A DNA stretch of 64,000 nt from Candidatus Excrementavichristensenella intestinipullorum (GTDB lineage: Bacteria > Bacillota > Clostridia > Christensenellales > Aristaeellaceae), in contig DVHZ01000137.1 in assembly GCA_018711685.1 (NCBI GenBank), positions 41,912 through 105,911 of the forward strand, in the 5' to 3' direction. Under the pieces are notes generated by a model, which searched no databases, was not told the DNA's origin, and saw only the letters and a program-made list of their open reading frames with translations. Below, piece after piece: positions 16,436 through 26,307 of the stretch; the first letter of the stretch is position 1; each line of letters opens with the position of its first letter. Both the position numbers and the translations under genes were made by a program.

Positions 16436-16450
16436 AAAATAATGATAAAC
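16436..16450 (-). promoter_or_regulatory. Possible Fur-like operator upstream of feoA
   Basis: The AT-rich stretch AAAATAATGATAAAC, about 32-46 bases upstream of the feoA start, partly matches the 7-1-7 Fur box (TGATAATNATTATCA). It is the only AT-rich patch in the gap and lies where an iron-responsive repressor would act. The match is partial. Confidence 0.3.
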
Positions 16451-16532
16451 CCGGCAGCAGGCCTTGTCAAACCCTAATTTGCCCCCTGGACGCCATGGCC
16501 GGTTAAAAATCGGGAAAAGATGAATCCCCGGC

Positions 16533-16561
16533 TTTCCACCGGGCCTGGGCCGCGCTATAAT
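16533..16561 (+). promoter_or_regulatory. Promoter of the PfkB kinase-mnmG pair
   Basis: Weak -35 TTTCCA (16533-16538), 17-base spacer, perfect -10 TATAAT (16556-16561), 24 bases before the kinase ATG. Confidence 0.6.
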
Positions 16562-16585
16562 GAAAGCGTTTTGGGAGGAAAGAGC

Positions 16586-17469
16586 ATGGATGTACTGACT
16601 TTAACCCTCAATCCCTGCGTGGACCGCACCCTGTGGCCCGATGGCCGGGTGGATTGGCAGAGCGGGGGCAAAGGGGTAAACGTGGCCCGGGTGCTGGCCA
16701 ATTTGGGGGCCGATTGCCTGGCCCTAGCCCCCGTAGGCGGCGCAGGCGGGCAGACCTTTGCCGCTCTGGCCCGGCAGGAAGGGGTACGGCTGGAGGAGGC
16801 GCCCATTCAGGCGCAAACCCGCACCGTGGACACCTATGTCTCCGGGTCGGATTATGCCCAACGGGTGGTGGTGGGGCGGCCGCCCCAGATGACGCCTGAG
16901 GAGGTAGAGGCGCTGTACGCCCAGGCGGCGCGGCTGATTCCCCAGGCCAAGGTGTTCTGCGTGTGCGGCTCCGCCTGCTGCCTGGAGGCGGCCCAGGCCG
17001 GGGCGCGGCTCATCCAGCTGGCCAACCGGCTGGGGGTGCCCACGCTGCTGGACGCCAACGGGCCCATGCTTACCCTGGGGGTTGAGGCCAAGCCCAAGCT
17101 GATCAAGCCCAACCAAAAGGAGCTGGGCCAACTGCTGGGCCGGGAGATCGCGCCCGGCGGCGAGGAGGCAGCCGCCCAGGCGCTGCTGCAGCGGGGAATC
17201 CAGCGGGTGCTGGTTTCCCTGGGCGAGGCAGGGGCGGCGCTGTTTACCCAGGAACAGTCGCTGTACTGTCCCGCGCCCAAGGTACAGGCGGTGAATCCGG
17301 TGGGGTCGGGGGATAGCTTTGTGGCGGGCTATTTGTTCGCCCTGCTTCGGGGGCAAAGCGACTGGGGCGCGCTGGCCTACGCCTGTGCCGCCGGGGCGGC
17401 CAACGCGGCCATGTTCCCTGCGGCCCGGGTGGGGGCAAAGGAGATTCAGGAGATAACGGGGTATGTGCT

Positions 17470-17473
<4 letters not shown>
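16586..17473 (+). CDS. PfkB family hexose kinase (1-phosphofructokinase/tagatose-6-phosphate kinase type)
   Basis: 295 residues from ATG 16586 (GGGAGGA site upstream). The start [17 protein letters not shown] is typical of the FruK/LacC group, with the sugar-binding [15 protein letters not shown] and the C-terminal anion hole and catalytic base in [15 protein letters not shown]. It probably phosphorylates fructose 1-phosphate or a related hexose phosphate; no PTS gene is adjacent to decide. The stop overlaps the mnmG ATG (ATGA). Confidence 0.9.
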
Positions 17474-19260
<1,787 letters not shown>

Positions 19261-19287
19261 TGTCCTCATGATTCGGACTTTATCTCT

Positions 19288-19332
19288 CAAAGCGCCGGCG
19301 CCTGACCATATAGGCAAGGCGCCGGCGCTTTG
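19288..19332. terminator. Perfect 16-bp hairpin between mnmG and the deoR-type gene
   Basis: CAAAGCGCCGGCGCCT (19288-19303) pairs fully with 19317-19332 around a 13-base loop. It sits between two convergent genes and probably stops transcription from both sides, although neither flank has a long T-run. Confidence 0.65.
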
Positions 19333-19366
19333 GGGTAAAAAACAATATAGTTTCCAGTAATTATAT

Positions 19367-20122
19367 TTAAATCACAATGAAATTCCCAGGATACTCCTGC
19401 ATCCCCTCTTTGCGGTTACAAATGACGTGATCAAAAGCTGACAATTTACTAAAGCGGCAGTAGGCAGTGGTGTCAAACTTGCTGGCGTCGATGAGCAAAT
19501 AATTATGGGCCGAATACTGCATAGCCGCTTCTTTCACGGGAATGGTATCGATATCGTTATTGTAGGCCATTTGCTGGCGTAAGTCGATTCCCGAGCAGCC
19601 GAAAAAGGCATGGTCAAAGTGAAATTGGGCAATCATTTTTTCGGCATAGTGGCCTACCGTGGTAGCGTGGTAGGGACGGTAATAACCGCCTACGATAAAT
19701 ACATCTGCTTGCGTATCGGTCAAATATTGTGGAATTAATAGGTTGTGGGTAACGATCTTAATCTTTTTGCCGCCTAGGCAGGCGGCCATGGGAGCCAAAC
19801 TGGTGCCACCGTCCAGAAAAATGCAGTCCCCGTCGTTCACAAACGCGGCGGCCCGCTGGGCGACGGCCTGCTTGGCGGCTACGTTAATCTCGGGCTTACG
19901 GGGAATGGAGGGCGTTTGCGCAGGCTGATGGGACTGCCCTCCTTCTGCCCGTAAGGCGCCGCTATGTACTCGAACCAGCCGTCCCAGTTTTTCCAGCTTT
20001 TGAAAGTCCCTGCGCACGGTGGCTTCGGATACGCTTAATTCTCGGGCGATATCCTTTAAGCTCAGGGTTTCCCGCTCCTGTAAGCGCTTGAGAATATAAC
20101 TGGCTCGTTCCTCAGCGATCAT
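19367..20122 (-). CDS. DeoR/GlpR family transcriptional regulator
   Basis: 251 residues from ATG 20122, chosen over an upstream in-frame start because GAAGG lies 8 bases before it. The N-terminal winged helix-turn-helix reads IAEERASYILKRLQERETLSLKDIARELSVSEATVRRDFQKLE. The C-terminal DeoRC sensor has the sugar-phosphate-binding signature IFLDGGTSLAPMA. Such regulators respond to a phosphorylated sugar and control nearby catabolic genes. It follows the solute-binding protein gene in the same direction and is the likely repressor of the importer regulon at 20.3-27.3 kb. Confidence 0.92.
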   Translation of the reverse strand: MIAEERASYILKRLQERETLSLKDIARELSVSEATVRRDFQKLEKLGRLVRVHSGALRAEGGQSHQPAQTPSIPRKPEINVAAKQAVAQRAAAFVNDGDCIFLDGGTSLAPMAACLGGKKIKIVTHNLLIPQYLTDTQADVFIVGGYYRPYHATTVGHYAEKMIAQFHFDHAFFGCSGIDLRQQMAYNNDIDTIPVKEAAMQYSAHNYLLIDASKFDTTAYCRFSKLSAFDHVICNRKEGMQEYPGNFIVI

Positions 20123-20268
20123 TATGCAAACCTTCAATCTATATTTATAAAGCCAATAACCCACATACCACTATGGAAATTATACTGTACATGGTGTTGA
20201 ATTGCAACCGGTTTGGCGCTATTTAACCGCATTCTATCATTGCCAATCATTGTCGTGCATATGTGTAC
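20123..20268. other. Leader and promoter gap of the DeoR-type gene
   Basis: An AT-rich gap of about 150 bases. Repeated ATCATTG-like words near 20236-20255 could be operator half-sites. No gene is seen. Confidence 0.3.
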
Positions 20269-20307
20269 AAAAAAGACAAAGGGCCGCCGTTTGAAAGCCG
20301 GCGGCCC
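20269..20307 (-). terminator. Terminator of the solute-binding protein gene
   Basis: The stem GGGCCGCCG/CGGCGGCCC (20281-20307) is followed on the minus strand by CCCTTTGTCTTTTTT. It lies just after the stop at 20317. Confidence 0.8.
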
Positions 20308-20316
20308 GCGCAGGGA

Positions 20317-21642
20317 TTAGCGTCCCGGAGTGGGGGGAACCTTGCCTTCTGCCAATTCTTGCTCAAATATCATTTGCCCTTCGTCCATCAGCTGCTGGGC
20401 GGTAATTTCGTTCAGCCATACCCGCTCGATGTTCTCGTAGAGATAAGACTCGAAGCTGGGAGACCAGAAGGTCCACATAGACAGGCCGGGGGCGTCTTCG
20501 GGGATGGTATTGAACTCTTCGATGACGCGCAGGAATTTGGGATCGGTGTCTTCGGGGAAGTCGGACAATTCATACTCCATAGGAATCCACAGTTCGCCAT
20601 TTAAGGTCACGGACAGAGCGGCGGCGCGCTGTTTGTCTTCCAGCAGGAAGTTGATAAACCGGGCGGCGGCATCCTGCTTTTCGGGCGTAGTGTTGGCGTT
20701 AATGGCCCAGCAAGAGCCGATGCCTACGATCAGGCTTTCTTCGGTATCCGGATTCCACACCGGCCAACGGGTAAAGTCGAAGTCGAAATTGTCGGAATAC
20801 TTGGCCAAATCTTTCAGCAGCCAGGTAGCCCAGCCCACAAAGCCGGCCTTTTCTTCGCCGAAAAGGGACAGGGCGTCGCTCATGGTGATCTCATGGGACA
20901 TTTTGCCGGTAATGTAGCCCTTTTGCCACATGGTGTTCAGCGTTTCCACCGCTTCCACAAAGATGGGGGAGTTCCAGGGGAGTTCACCGCGCAGGGCTTT
21001 GGCCACGTTGTCCCGGCCCGCGTAATAGTTGAACGCCAGGGTCAGCCACCATTCATTGGCAGCTTTGAAGTCGGAAGCGCCAAAGGCAAAGGGATAAATT
21101 CCCTTCTCCATCATGGCGTCGCAAACTGCCGTCAGTTCGTCAAAGGTAGTGGGAACTTCCCAGCCGTTTTCCGCCATCATATCCGGGTTGTAGAACAGGA
21201 ATACGGTCTCGGTGGTGGTGGGGATGGAGTAGAGCTTACCGTCATAGCAGCAGGCATCCAGGGCCCAATCCATTACATTAGCGGTCCAATTGTAGGTTTC
21301 AGAGTAAGCGGTCAGGTCGGCGGCCAGGCCGTCGATGGCGAACTGCATACTGTAAGCAGGCCCATTGGTGCAGTAGATGTCCGGGCCGCTGTTGGTGGCC
21401 AAAGCGGTTTGCAGTACGCGGTCATAATCGCCCTTCCCTACGGCTTCGACTTTTATATCGGGATTGGCCGCCTCAAAGGGGGCGATGATTTGCTCCTGAA
21501 TCTTGCTCATCAGGTCTGCATCGGTGTATTCGGACCACCAGGTGATGGTGATGGGCTGTTCCTCTTGAGCCGCCGCGGGCAGAACGCCTAGGCACAGGAC
21601 CAACGCCAGCATAAGGGATAAGAATGCCTTGAACGTCTTCAT
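20317..21642 (-). CDS. ABC transporter extracellular solute-binding protein (carbohydrate type)
   Basis: 441 residues from ATG 21642 with AAAGGAG upstream. The N-terminus is a Sec signal peptide (MKTFKAFLSLMLALVLCLGVLPAAAQEE); the Cys in the hydrophobic core is not in a lipobox, so the protein seems to be cleaved by signal peptidase I or to stay anchored. The mature part (ITITWWSEYTDADLM, NGPAYSMQF, YNPDMMAENGWEVPTTFDEL) is typical of family 1 sugar-binding proteins. It faces the permease operon across a shared promoter region. The transported sugar is unknown. No ATPase gene is in the cluster, as is common for such importers sharing an MsmK-type ATPase. Confidence 0.92.
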   Translation of the reverse strand: MKTFKAFLSLMLALVLCLGVLPAAAQEEQPITITWWSEYTDADLMSKIQEQIIAPFEAANPDIKVEAVGKGDYDRVLQTALATNSGPDIYCTNGPAYSMQFAIDGLAADLTAYSETYNWTANVMDWALDACCYDGKLYSIPTTTETVFLFYNPDMMAENGWEVPTTFDELTAVCDAMMEKGIYPFAFGASDFKAANEWWLTLAFNYYAGRDNVAKALRGELPWNSPIFVEAVETLNTMWQKGYITGKMSHEITMSDALSLFGEEKAGFVGWATWLLKDLAKYSDNFDFDFTRWPVWNPDTEESLIVGIGSCWAINANTTPEKQDAAARFINFLLEDKQRAAALSVTLNGELWIPMEYELSDFPEDTDPKFLRVIEEFNTIPEDAPGLSMWTFWSPSFESYLYENIERVWLNEITAQQLMDEGQMIFEQELAEGKVPPTPGR

Positions 21643-21786
21643 GGGGATAACTCCTTTCAATATTTTTAGAAAAGAAAGCCGGTATGAATGATGGAACCCA
21701 AAGGTTATCGCGCCCCTCCTTCCTGATAAACGGTATCCTCACGCCCTACAGGGCGATTGAACGCAGGGGGTATGATGCATGGTGAA

Positions 21787-21815
21787 AATATATCACAAAC
21801 GAACGGAGATGTCAA
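21787..21815 (-). promoter_or_regulatory. Promoter of the solute-binding protein gene
   Basis: On the minus strand: TTGACA (21815-21810), 17-base spacer, TATATT (21792-21787). Confidence 0.7.
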
Positions 21816-21894
21816 TATATTTCCGTCAATGTCATTTATATTCGTGCAAATCTTCAGAATTTCCCGGGTTATGAAAGAAATTGAAATATAATGA

Positions 21895-21923
21895 TTGACA
21901 TTTGAGAGATTGCGTAGTATAGT
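21895..21923 (+). promoter_or_regulatory. Promoter of the isomerase-ARH-permease-kinase operon
   Basis: TTGACA (21895-21900), 17-base spacer, TATAGT (21918-21923), 43 bases before the first ATG. Confidence 0.75.
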
Positions 21924-21966
21924 CATGGCTATAAAGAATACGATTGGAAATGGAGGGGAACCCGCC

Positions 21967-22977
21967 ATGCCCAGGGAACTACCGGACGGCTGCGCCAGAG
22001 AGATAGCCGTGTCCTCCCGGCTCAATTCATTTTCAGCCCAGCCCCAAGGGTATGATTGGAAATACGGCCCACGGGACCCACGGGATATGCTGCACCGGGC
22101 GGAAAGCGTAAAAGGGCTACATTATGTAAGCCTGAACTATCCCGAGCATTTTCCGCAGCCCATCGAAAAGGAAATGACCAAGGCCGTTCTCGATTCCAAG
22201 CTGAAGGTATCTACCATCAACTTGAGGTATAGCAGCAGGTTTTCCCTGGGAGCGTTTACCCATCCGGACAGCGCTGTGCGGCAGCAGGCGTTGCAGGTAA
22301 CCTGTTTGGCGATTGACAAATGCGCCGAATTGCAGGGAACCGATGTGGTCATATGGCCGGGATGCGACGGATTCGACTATCCATTTCAAATGGACTACGC
22401 TGCCGCGTGGCAATGGGAAACCGAGGGGGTAGCTCAAGCGGCGGATTACGCCGCCGGGCGAGGCATTCGGTTGAGCATCGAATACAAGCCCTGCGAACCC
22501 CGCAAGTATAGCCTGTTGGGAAATTTTGGCCTGACGCTGGCGGCGGTACAGGAGCTCAATCGGGAAAATTTGGGCATTACCTGCGACTTTTGCCATATGC
22601 TCATCGCTCGAGAATCTCCAGCCCAATCGGTTGGCCTGGCGCTGTCCAAGGACAAACTCTTTGGCCTGCACTTGAACGACGGCTACGGGCAGGAAGATGA
22701 CGGCCTTCCCATCGGTACGGTCAATCTGTTTGCCACGCTGGAAGTATTAAAGCTCTTGCAGAACGCGAATTTTAAGGGATTTCTTTACTTTGATACGTTC
22801 CCCGTCAATGAGGACCCGGTGGAAGAATGCTCGGCCAATTTGCTTAGGCTCAATCAATTGATACGGTTTGCCCAGCGCATTGACACCCAGGCGCTGCGCC
22901 GGAATATCCAGTCTCAGGAAGGGTTAAAGGCCCAGCAACATATTTTTTCCCAACTATTTTGTGAGGAGGAGAGATGA
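21967..22977 (+). CDS. Sugar isomerase/epimerase, TIM-barrel (xylose isomerase-like)
   Basis: 336 residues from ATG 21967 (GGAGGGGAACCCGCC upstream). Metal and substrate residues of the xylose isomerase-like barrel are visible: DVVIWPGCDG, the catalytic SIEYKPCEPR (Glu), ITCDFCHM (Asp, His) and LFGLHLNDGYGQEDDG. The EYKPxEPR motif recalls L-rhamnose isomerase-type sugar isomerases. It probably interconverts an aldose and ketose in the pathway served by the importer. The last four bases overlap the ARH gene (ATGA). Confidence 0.85.
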   Translation: MPRELPDGCAREIAVSSRLNSFSAQPQGYDWKYGPRDPRDMLHRAESVKGLHYVSLNYPEHFPQPIEKEMTKAVLDSKLKVSTINLRYSSRFSLGAFTHPDSAVRQQALQVTCLAIDKCAELQGTDVVIWPGCDGFDYPFQMDYAAAWQWETEGVAQAADYAAGRGIRLSIEYKPCEPRKYSLLGNFGLTLAAVQELNRENLGITCDFCHMLIARESPAQSVGLALSKDKLFGLHLNDGYGQEDDGLPIGTVNLFATLEVLKLLQNANFKGFLYFDTFPVNEDPVEECSANLLRLNQLIRFAQRIDTQALRRNIQSQEGLKAQQHIFSQLFCEEER

Positions 22978-24017
22978 GGATGCTTACCCAACTGGAGAAG
23001 AAGGTCTTTTGCGGCTTGGCCGGCCTGTATGCCGGCGATGCCTATGGGCTGCCCATGGAGATGATGCCCAGAGAACATGTGGCCCAAGTATTTGGCCGGG
23101 TAGAGGATCTGGTGACATTGGATACGCCGGCAGCCCTGGACGGATATTGGTACCGTCCCATCTTTCCCCGGGGCCGGGGATCGGATGATACATATTTCAA
23201 TACCTATGTCATAGAAAAGTATATTGCTGACGGCAAAATGGACGAGGAGGCCACAGCCCAGATTTTTACCGATAACATCCGGGAGATCTTGGATACGCCC
23301 TTTTATGGGCCAAGCACGTTGGCGGCCATTGGACGCATGATGAAGGGCCAGGACCCGGCGTCTACCGGCCTGCCGGGGTCGCCTTTGGGCGACGGTCAAT
23401 CCTGCGGCGCCGCTACGCTGCGTTCCACCCCCATCGGAATGGCCAACCCGGCCAATCCGGAGGCCGCCGCATTGGAGGCGGCCCACGCGGCGCTTCCTAC
23501 CCACGGAAGCCGCGTGGCGCTGTCCGCAGCGTCTGCCTGGGCTGCTGCGGTGGCCTGCGCCATGTCCGATAATCCTTCTTTGGAGGCGGTACGGGATGCG
23601 GCCCTGCTGGGCGCCGAGATTGGGGCGCGCTTCGGGCGTCCCGGCATTTATGCCTCGGTGGCCGGCCGCATTGAGCTGGCCTGGCAGATTGCTGTCCAGG
23701 CTCCTTCGCCTCAAAAGGCGGCGGACCGCCTGTACGATTTGATTGGCGCAGGATTGCCCGCCAACGAGACGGTGCCCGCCTCTCTGGGCATGTTCTTCGC
23801 TTGCCCCAACGACGTGTTGGGCACTATCCTCACCGCTGCCAACGCGGGCGGGGATACCGATTCTACCGCCAGTATGGCGGGCGCCTTGGCCGGCGTGTAC
23901 AGCGGAGCCTGCAATATTCCTCAGGATCGCCTGGCCATGATTGAAAGGGTCAACCGCATAGACATCGGCGATATTTCCAAGCGGTTTAGCGCCTGGATAC
24001 GTCAAAATCGAGCGTAA
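22974..24017 (+). CDS. ADP-ribosylglycohydrolase (ARH/DraG) family protein
   Basis: 347 residues, all helical in character. Family motifs are GLYAGDAYGLPMEM near the start, GSDDTYF (first Mg-binding acids), and GGDTDSTASMAGALAGVYSG near the C-terminus (second metal site). ARH proteins hydrolyse ADP-ribosyl or other N/O-glycosidic ribosyl bonds. Inside a sugar-importer operon with PfkB-type proteins and an isomerase, a catabolic role in splitting an imported ribosyl conjugate seems more likely than reversal of protein ADP-ribosylation; this is inference. Start and stop overlap or abut neighbours tightly. Confidence 0.88.
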   Translation: MRMLTQLEKKVFCGLAGLYAGDAYGLPMEMMPREHVAQVFGRVEDLVTLDTPAALDGYWYRPIFPRGRGSDDTYFNTYVIEKYIADGKMDEEATAQIFTDNIREILDTPFYGPSTLAAIGRMMKGQDPASTGLPGSPLGDGQSCGAATLRSTPIGMANPANPEAAALEAAHAALPTHGSRVALSAASAWAAAVACAMSDNPSLEAVRDAALLGAEIGARFGRPGIYASVAGRIELAWQIAVQAPSPQKAADRLYDLIGAGLPANETVPASLGMFFACPNDVLGTILTAANAGGDTDSTASMAGALAGVYSGACNIPQDRLAMIERVNRIDIGDISKRFSAWIRQNRA

Positions 24018-24038
24018 AACGGCAAGGGGGAGTGAGCC

Positions 24039-24941
24039 GTGAATCGGACGGGTACACTAAGGGACGGGAGCAGGCACAGCTTGGAACCTAACGGCATGGT
24101 CTTTATGCTGCCCACGCTGATCATCTACACCTTTGTGGTGGGCCTGCCTTCCATCATGACGTTGGGGTATGCTTTTACCGACTGGCGAATCGGTGGCACG
24201 GCGGTCTTTACCGGACTTAACAACTTTCGAAAGATGTTCGATCCTACCCAATGGGTGGTATGGAGCGCCGTGAAAAACAACCTGTTGTGGATGGTGCTGA
24301 TGGTGACCATCAACATCACCTTAGCCATCGTAATATCCGGCTGCCTGCTCAATGTATCCCGCCGGGCCCGGCAGATATTGCGGGTGCTGTTCTTCGTCCC
24401 GGTGGTGCTGCCCCGCACGGTGGTTTGCCGGATATGGATGTGGCTCTATAATCCCATAACCGGTCTGGCGCCCATCCTGAGACAGTTTGGCTTGGGCTTT
24501 CCCGGCATAGGCGACCCGGCTACCGTCATGTACGCCATCGCTTTGGTGGGGGTATGGTGCTGGTGGGGCTTTCCGCTGGTCATCTTTTTGTCCTCCTTGG
24601 AGCAAATCGATCCGGTGTACTACGAAGCGGCGGAACTGGAGGGCGCCAACCGGCTTCAGGTATTTCTCCGCATTACGCTGCCTTTGCTGCGGGCTACGCT
24701 GATTTTCGTGTTCGTCTTGACCATTATTTCTTCTTTCCAGATATTCGACCTCATCTACATCATGACCAACGGCGGACCTGGGCGGGCGTCGGAGGTGCTT
24801 TCCACCCTCATATACAAAAACGGCATTTTGCAGTTTGACGCAGGCTATGGTTCAGCATTGGCCGTTTTGCAGCTGCTGATTTCGTCGGTGGGTATCGCCG
24901 CGTATATCTATATGCAAAAGAAGGGGATGGAGGACGTATGA
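24039..24941 (+). CDS. ABC sugar transporter permease (MalF/UgpA type)
   Basis: 300 residues with about six membrane segments. The EAA loop reads YYEAAELEGANRLQVFLRITLPLL. The start is GTG 24039 behind AAGGGGGAG. It forms the membrane channel with the next gene product. The last four bases overlap the next ATG. The partner ATPase is not encoded here. Confidence 0.94.
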   Translation: MNRTGTLRDGSRHSLEPNGMVFMLPTLIIYTFVVGLPSIMTLGYAFTDWRIGGTAVFTGLNNFRKMFDPTQWVVWSAVKNNLLWMVLMVTINITLAIVISGCLLNVSRRARQILRVLFFVPVVLPRTVVCRIWMWLYNPITGLAPILRQFGLGFPGIGDPATVMYAIALVGVWCWWGFPLVIFLSSLEQIDPVYYEAAELEGANRLQVFLRITLPLLRATLIFVFVLTIISSFQIFDLIYIMTNGGPGRASEVLSTLIYKNGILQFDAGYGSALAVLQLLISSVGIAAYIYMQKKGMEDV

Positions 24942-25762
24942 GGCGAATTTCACCGGCAAGCATCGTATCCTGGATTATCCTACTCGTCATGGTAGTCGTG
25001 ACGTTGATCCCCCTTTACGTGTTGGGAATAAACGCCATCAAGCCGGATGTGGAGGTAAAGGCCAGCCCCATCACCTTTCCCTCTATCCTGGCGTGGGAAA
25101 ACTTTCCTACGGCTTTTGAAAAGGGCGGATTTGCCAGGGCGCTGCTGAACAGCCTAAAGTTGGCGGTGGTGACCTCGGCGATATTGGTTCCGTCGGCGGG
25201 TTTTGCCGCCTACGCCCTGGCGCGTATGCGGGTACCCGGCAGGTTAAAGTGGAACACCTATCTGCTGTTCGGTATGGCCGTACCGCCTCAGCTCTTTCTC
25301 ATTCCCTTATACAGCAACCTGAGCAGTTTGGGATTGACCAATTCCCATTTGGGCATCATCATCGTGTATGTTGGAATATACATTCCATTTTCGGTTTTTT
25401 TCCTGCGCTCCTTCTTCCTGGGTATGCCCAAGGCCATTGAGGAAGCGGCGCGGATTGACGGATGCTCATCCATTCAAGTGGTCACTCGAATCATCTTGCC
25501 TATGGCGAGGACGGCGCTGTTGAGTCTGGTCCTGATTATCTTCACATGGGTGTGGAACGAGTTTACGTTTTCCGTCACCCTGCTGCAAAGCGATCCCCTG
25601 AAAACCGCGGCGACCCAGTATCTGTCCTTCGTCAGTTCCAGGGACGTAGACCTTTCCCTGGTGGCCGCTTCGGGAATTATCACCACCATTCCCATCCTCG
25701 TGCTGTTCATCTGTTTGCAGCATTACTTTATTGAGGGAATGACGGCAGGGAGCGTGAAGTAA
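24938..25762 (+). CDS. ABC sugar transporter permease (MalG/UgpE type)
   Basis: 274 residues with six hydrophobic segments. The EAA loop reads PKAIEEAARIDGCSSIQVVTRIILP and the C-terminus QHYFIEGMTAGSVK is typical of the MalG group. It pairs with the upstream MalF-type protein. Overlapping starts and stops show tight co-expression. Confidence 0.95.
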   Translation: MRRISPASIVSWIILLVMVVVTLIPLYVLGINAIKPDVEVKASPITFPSILAWENFPTAFEKGGFARALLNSLKLAVVTSAILVPSAGFAAYALARMRVPGRLKWNTYLLFGMAVPPQLFLIPLYSNLSSLGLTNSHLGIIIVYVGIYIPFSVFFLRSFFLGMPKAIEEAARIDGCSSIQVVTRIILPMARTALLSLVLIIFTWVWNEFTFSVTLLQSDPLKTAATQYLSFVSSRDVDLSLVAASGIITTIPILVLFICLQHYFIEGMTAGSVK

Positions 25763-25764
25763 GG

Positions 25765-26307
25765 ATGCCGCGATTGTATGTGCCCTTGCCCAACGAAGTG
25801 AGCTACTGCTACGCCTATGACCAGCCCATTTCCTTTGGCAACACCAGTCAGGGCGCCCTAAAGGTGGAATGGATGGGCGGCATGGAGGCTACGCTGCGCC
25901 GCCTGGCGGCGGTCGGGGTGCAAGCAATTCCTTGGGGAAGCGTGGGCGCCGACCTGCTGGGAGAGGTGCGCTATGAGATGCTCCGGGAGATGGGCCTGGA
26001 CATAGACTGTATGGGACGGATACAGGGGAGAACCGGGCTAAGGGTAACCATTGAACAGCCCGGCGCGCCGGAGCAGATCGCCTTGGTATACGGCTGTGCG
26101 GAAAGCGCGCTCCCTCCGCTCCTCAAGGGAAAGGACCCGGGATGCTTGTATCTCTATGGCGAGTACGCCGCAGAATACCGCCAGCAGGTGCTTTTGCGAA
26201 CCGGATGGCACACGCCTCTGGCGCTGCAGGAAATGGGCGGCGCGTTGTTGGCGGGGCCCCAGGAAATGGTTGAGGCGATGGCGGACAGATTGGAGGCGCT
26301 ACGGTGA
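25765..26307 (+). CDS. Half-length PfkB-like protein lacking the catalytic C-terminal part
   Basis: 180 residues, where PfkB kinases have about 300. It matches the N-terminal half of the ribokinase fold: GGMEATLRRLAAVGVQAIPWGSVGADLLGEVRYEMLREMGLDIDCMG, then GRTGLRVTIEQPGAPEQIALVYG, comparable to the sugar-binding and lid region of PfkB. After that it diverges and ends without the GAGD anion hole and catalytic Asp. The frame is intact, has codon use like its neighbours, and overlaps the start of the full kinase as GTGA, so it looks maintained rather than decayed. It could be a regulatory or dimer partner of the next protein. This is inference. Confidence 0.6.
   Translation: MPRLYVPLPNEVSYCYAYDQPISFGNTSQGALKVEWMGGMEATLRRLAAVGVQAIPWGSVGADLLGEVRYEMLREMGLDIDCMGRIQGRTGLRVTIEQPGAPEQIALVYGCAESALPPLLKGKDPGCLYLYGEYAAEYRQQVLLRTGWHTPLALQEMGGALLAGPQEMVEAMADRLEALR

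Larger units (their letters stand above)
21643..21966. other. Shared divergent control region of the sugar importer regulon
   Basis: This 324-base AT-rich gap holds back-to-back promoters. Related words TGTCAAT, CAATGTCATT and ATTGACATT recur at about 21810, 21827 and 21894 in both orientations, overlapping the promoters. They are plausible operator half-sites for the DeoR-type regulator. Confidence 0.45.

Noticed and set aside
20317-21642. Lipoprotein reading of the sugar-binding protein (Cys in LVLC)
   Set aside because: The residue before Cys is Leu and the Cys lies inside the hydrophobic core, so it does not meet the lipobox rule.
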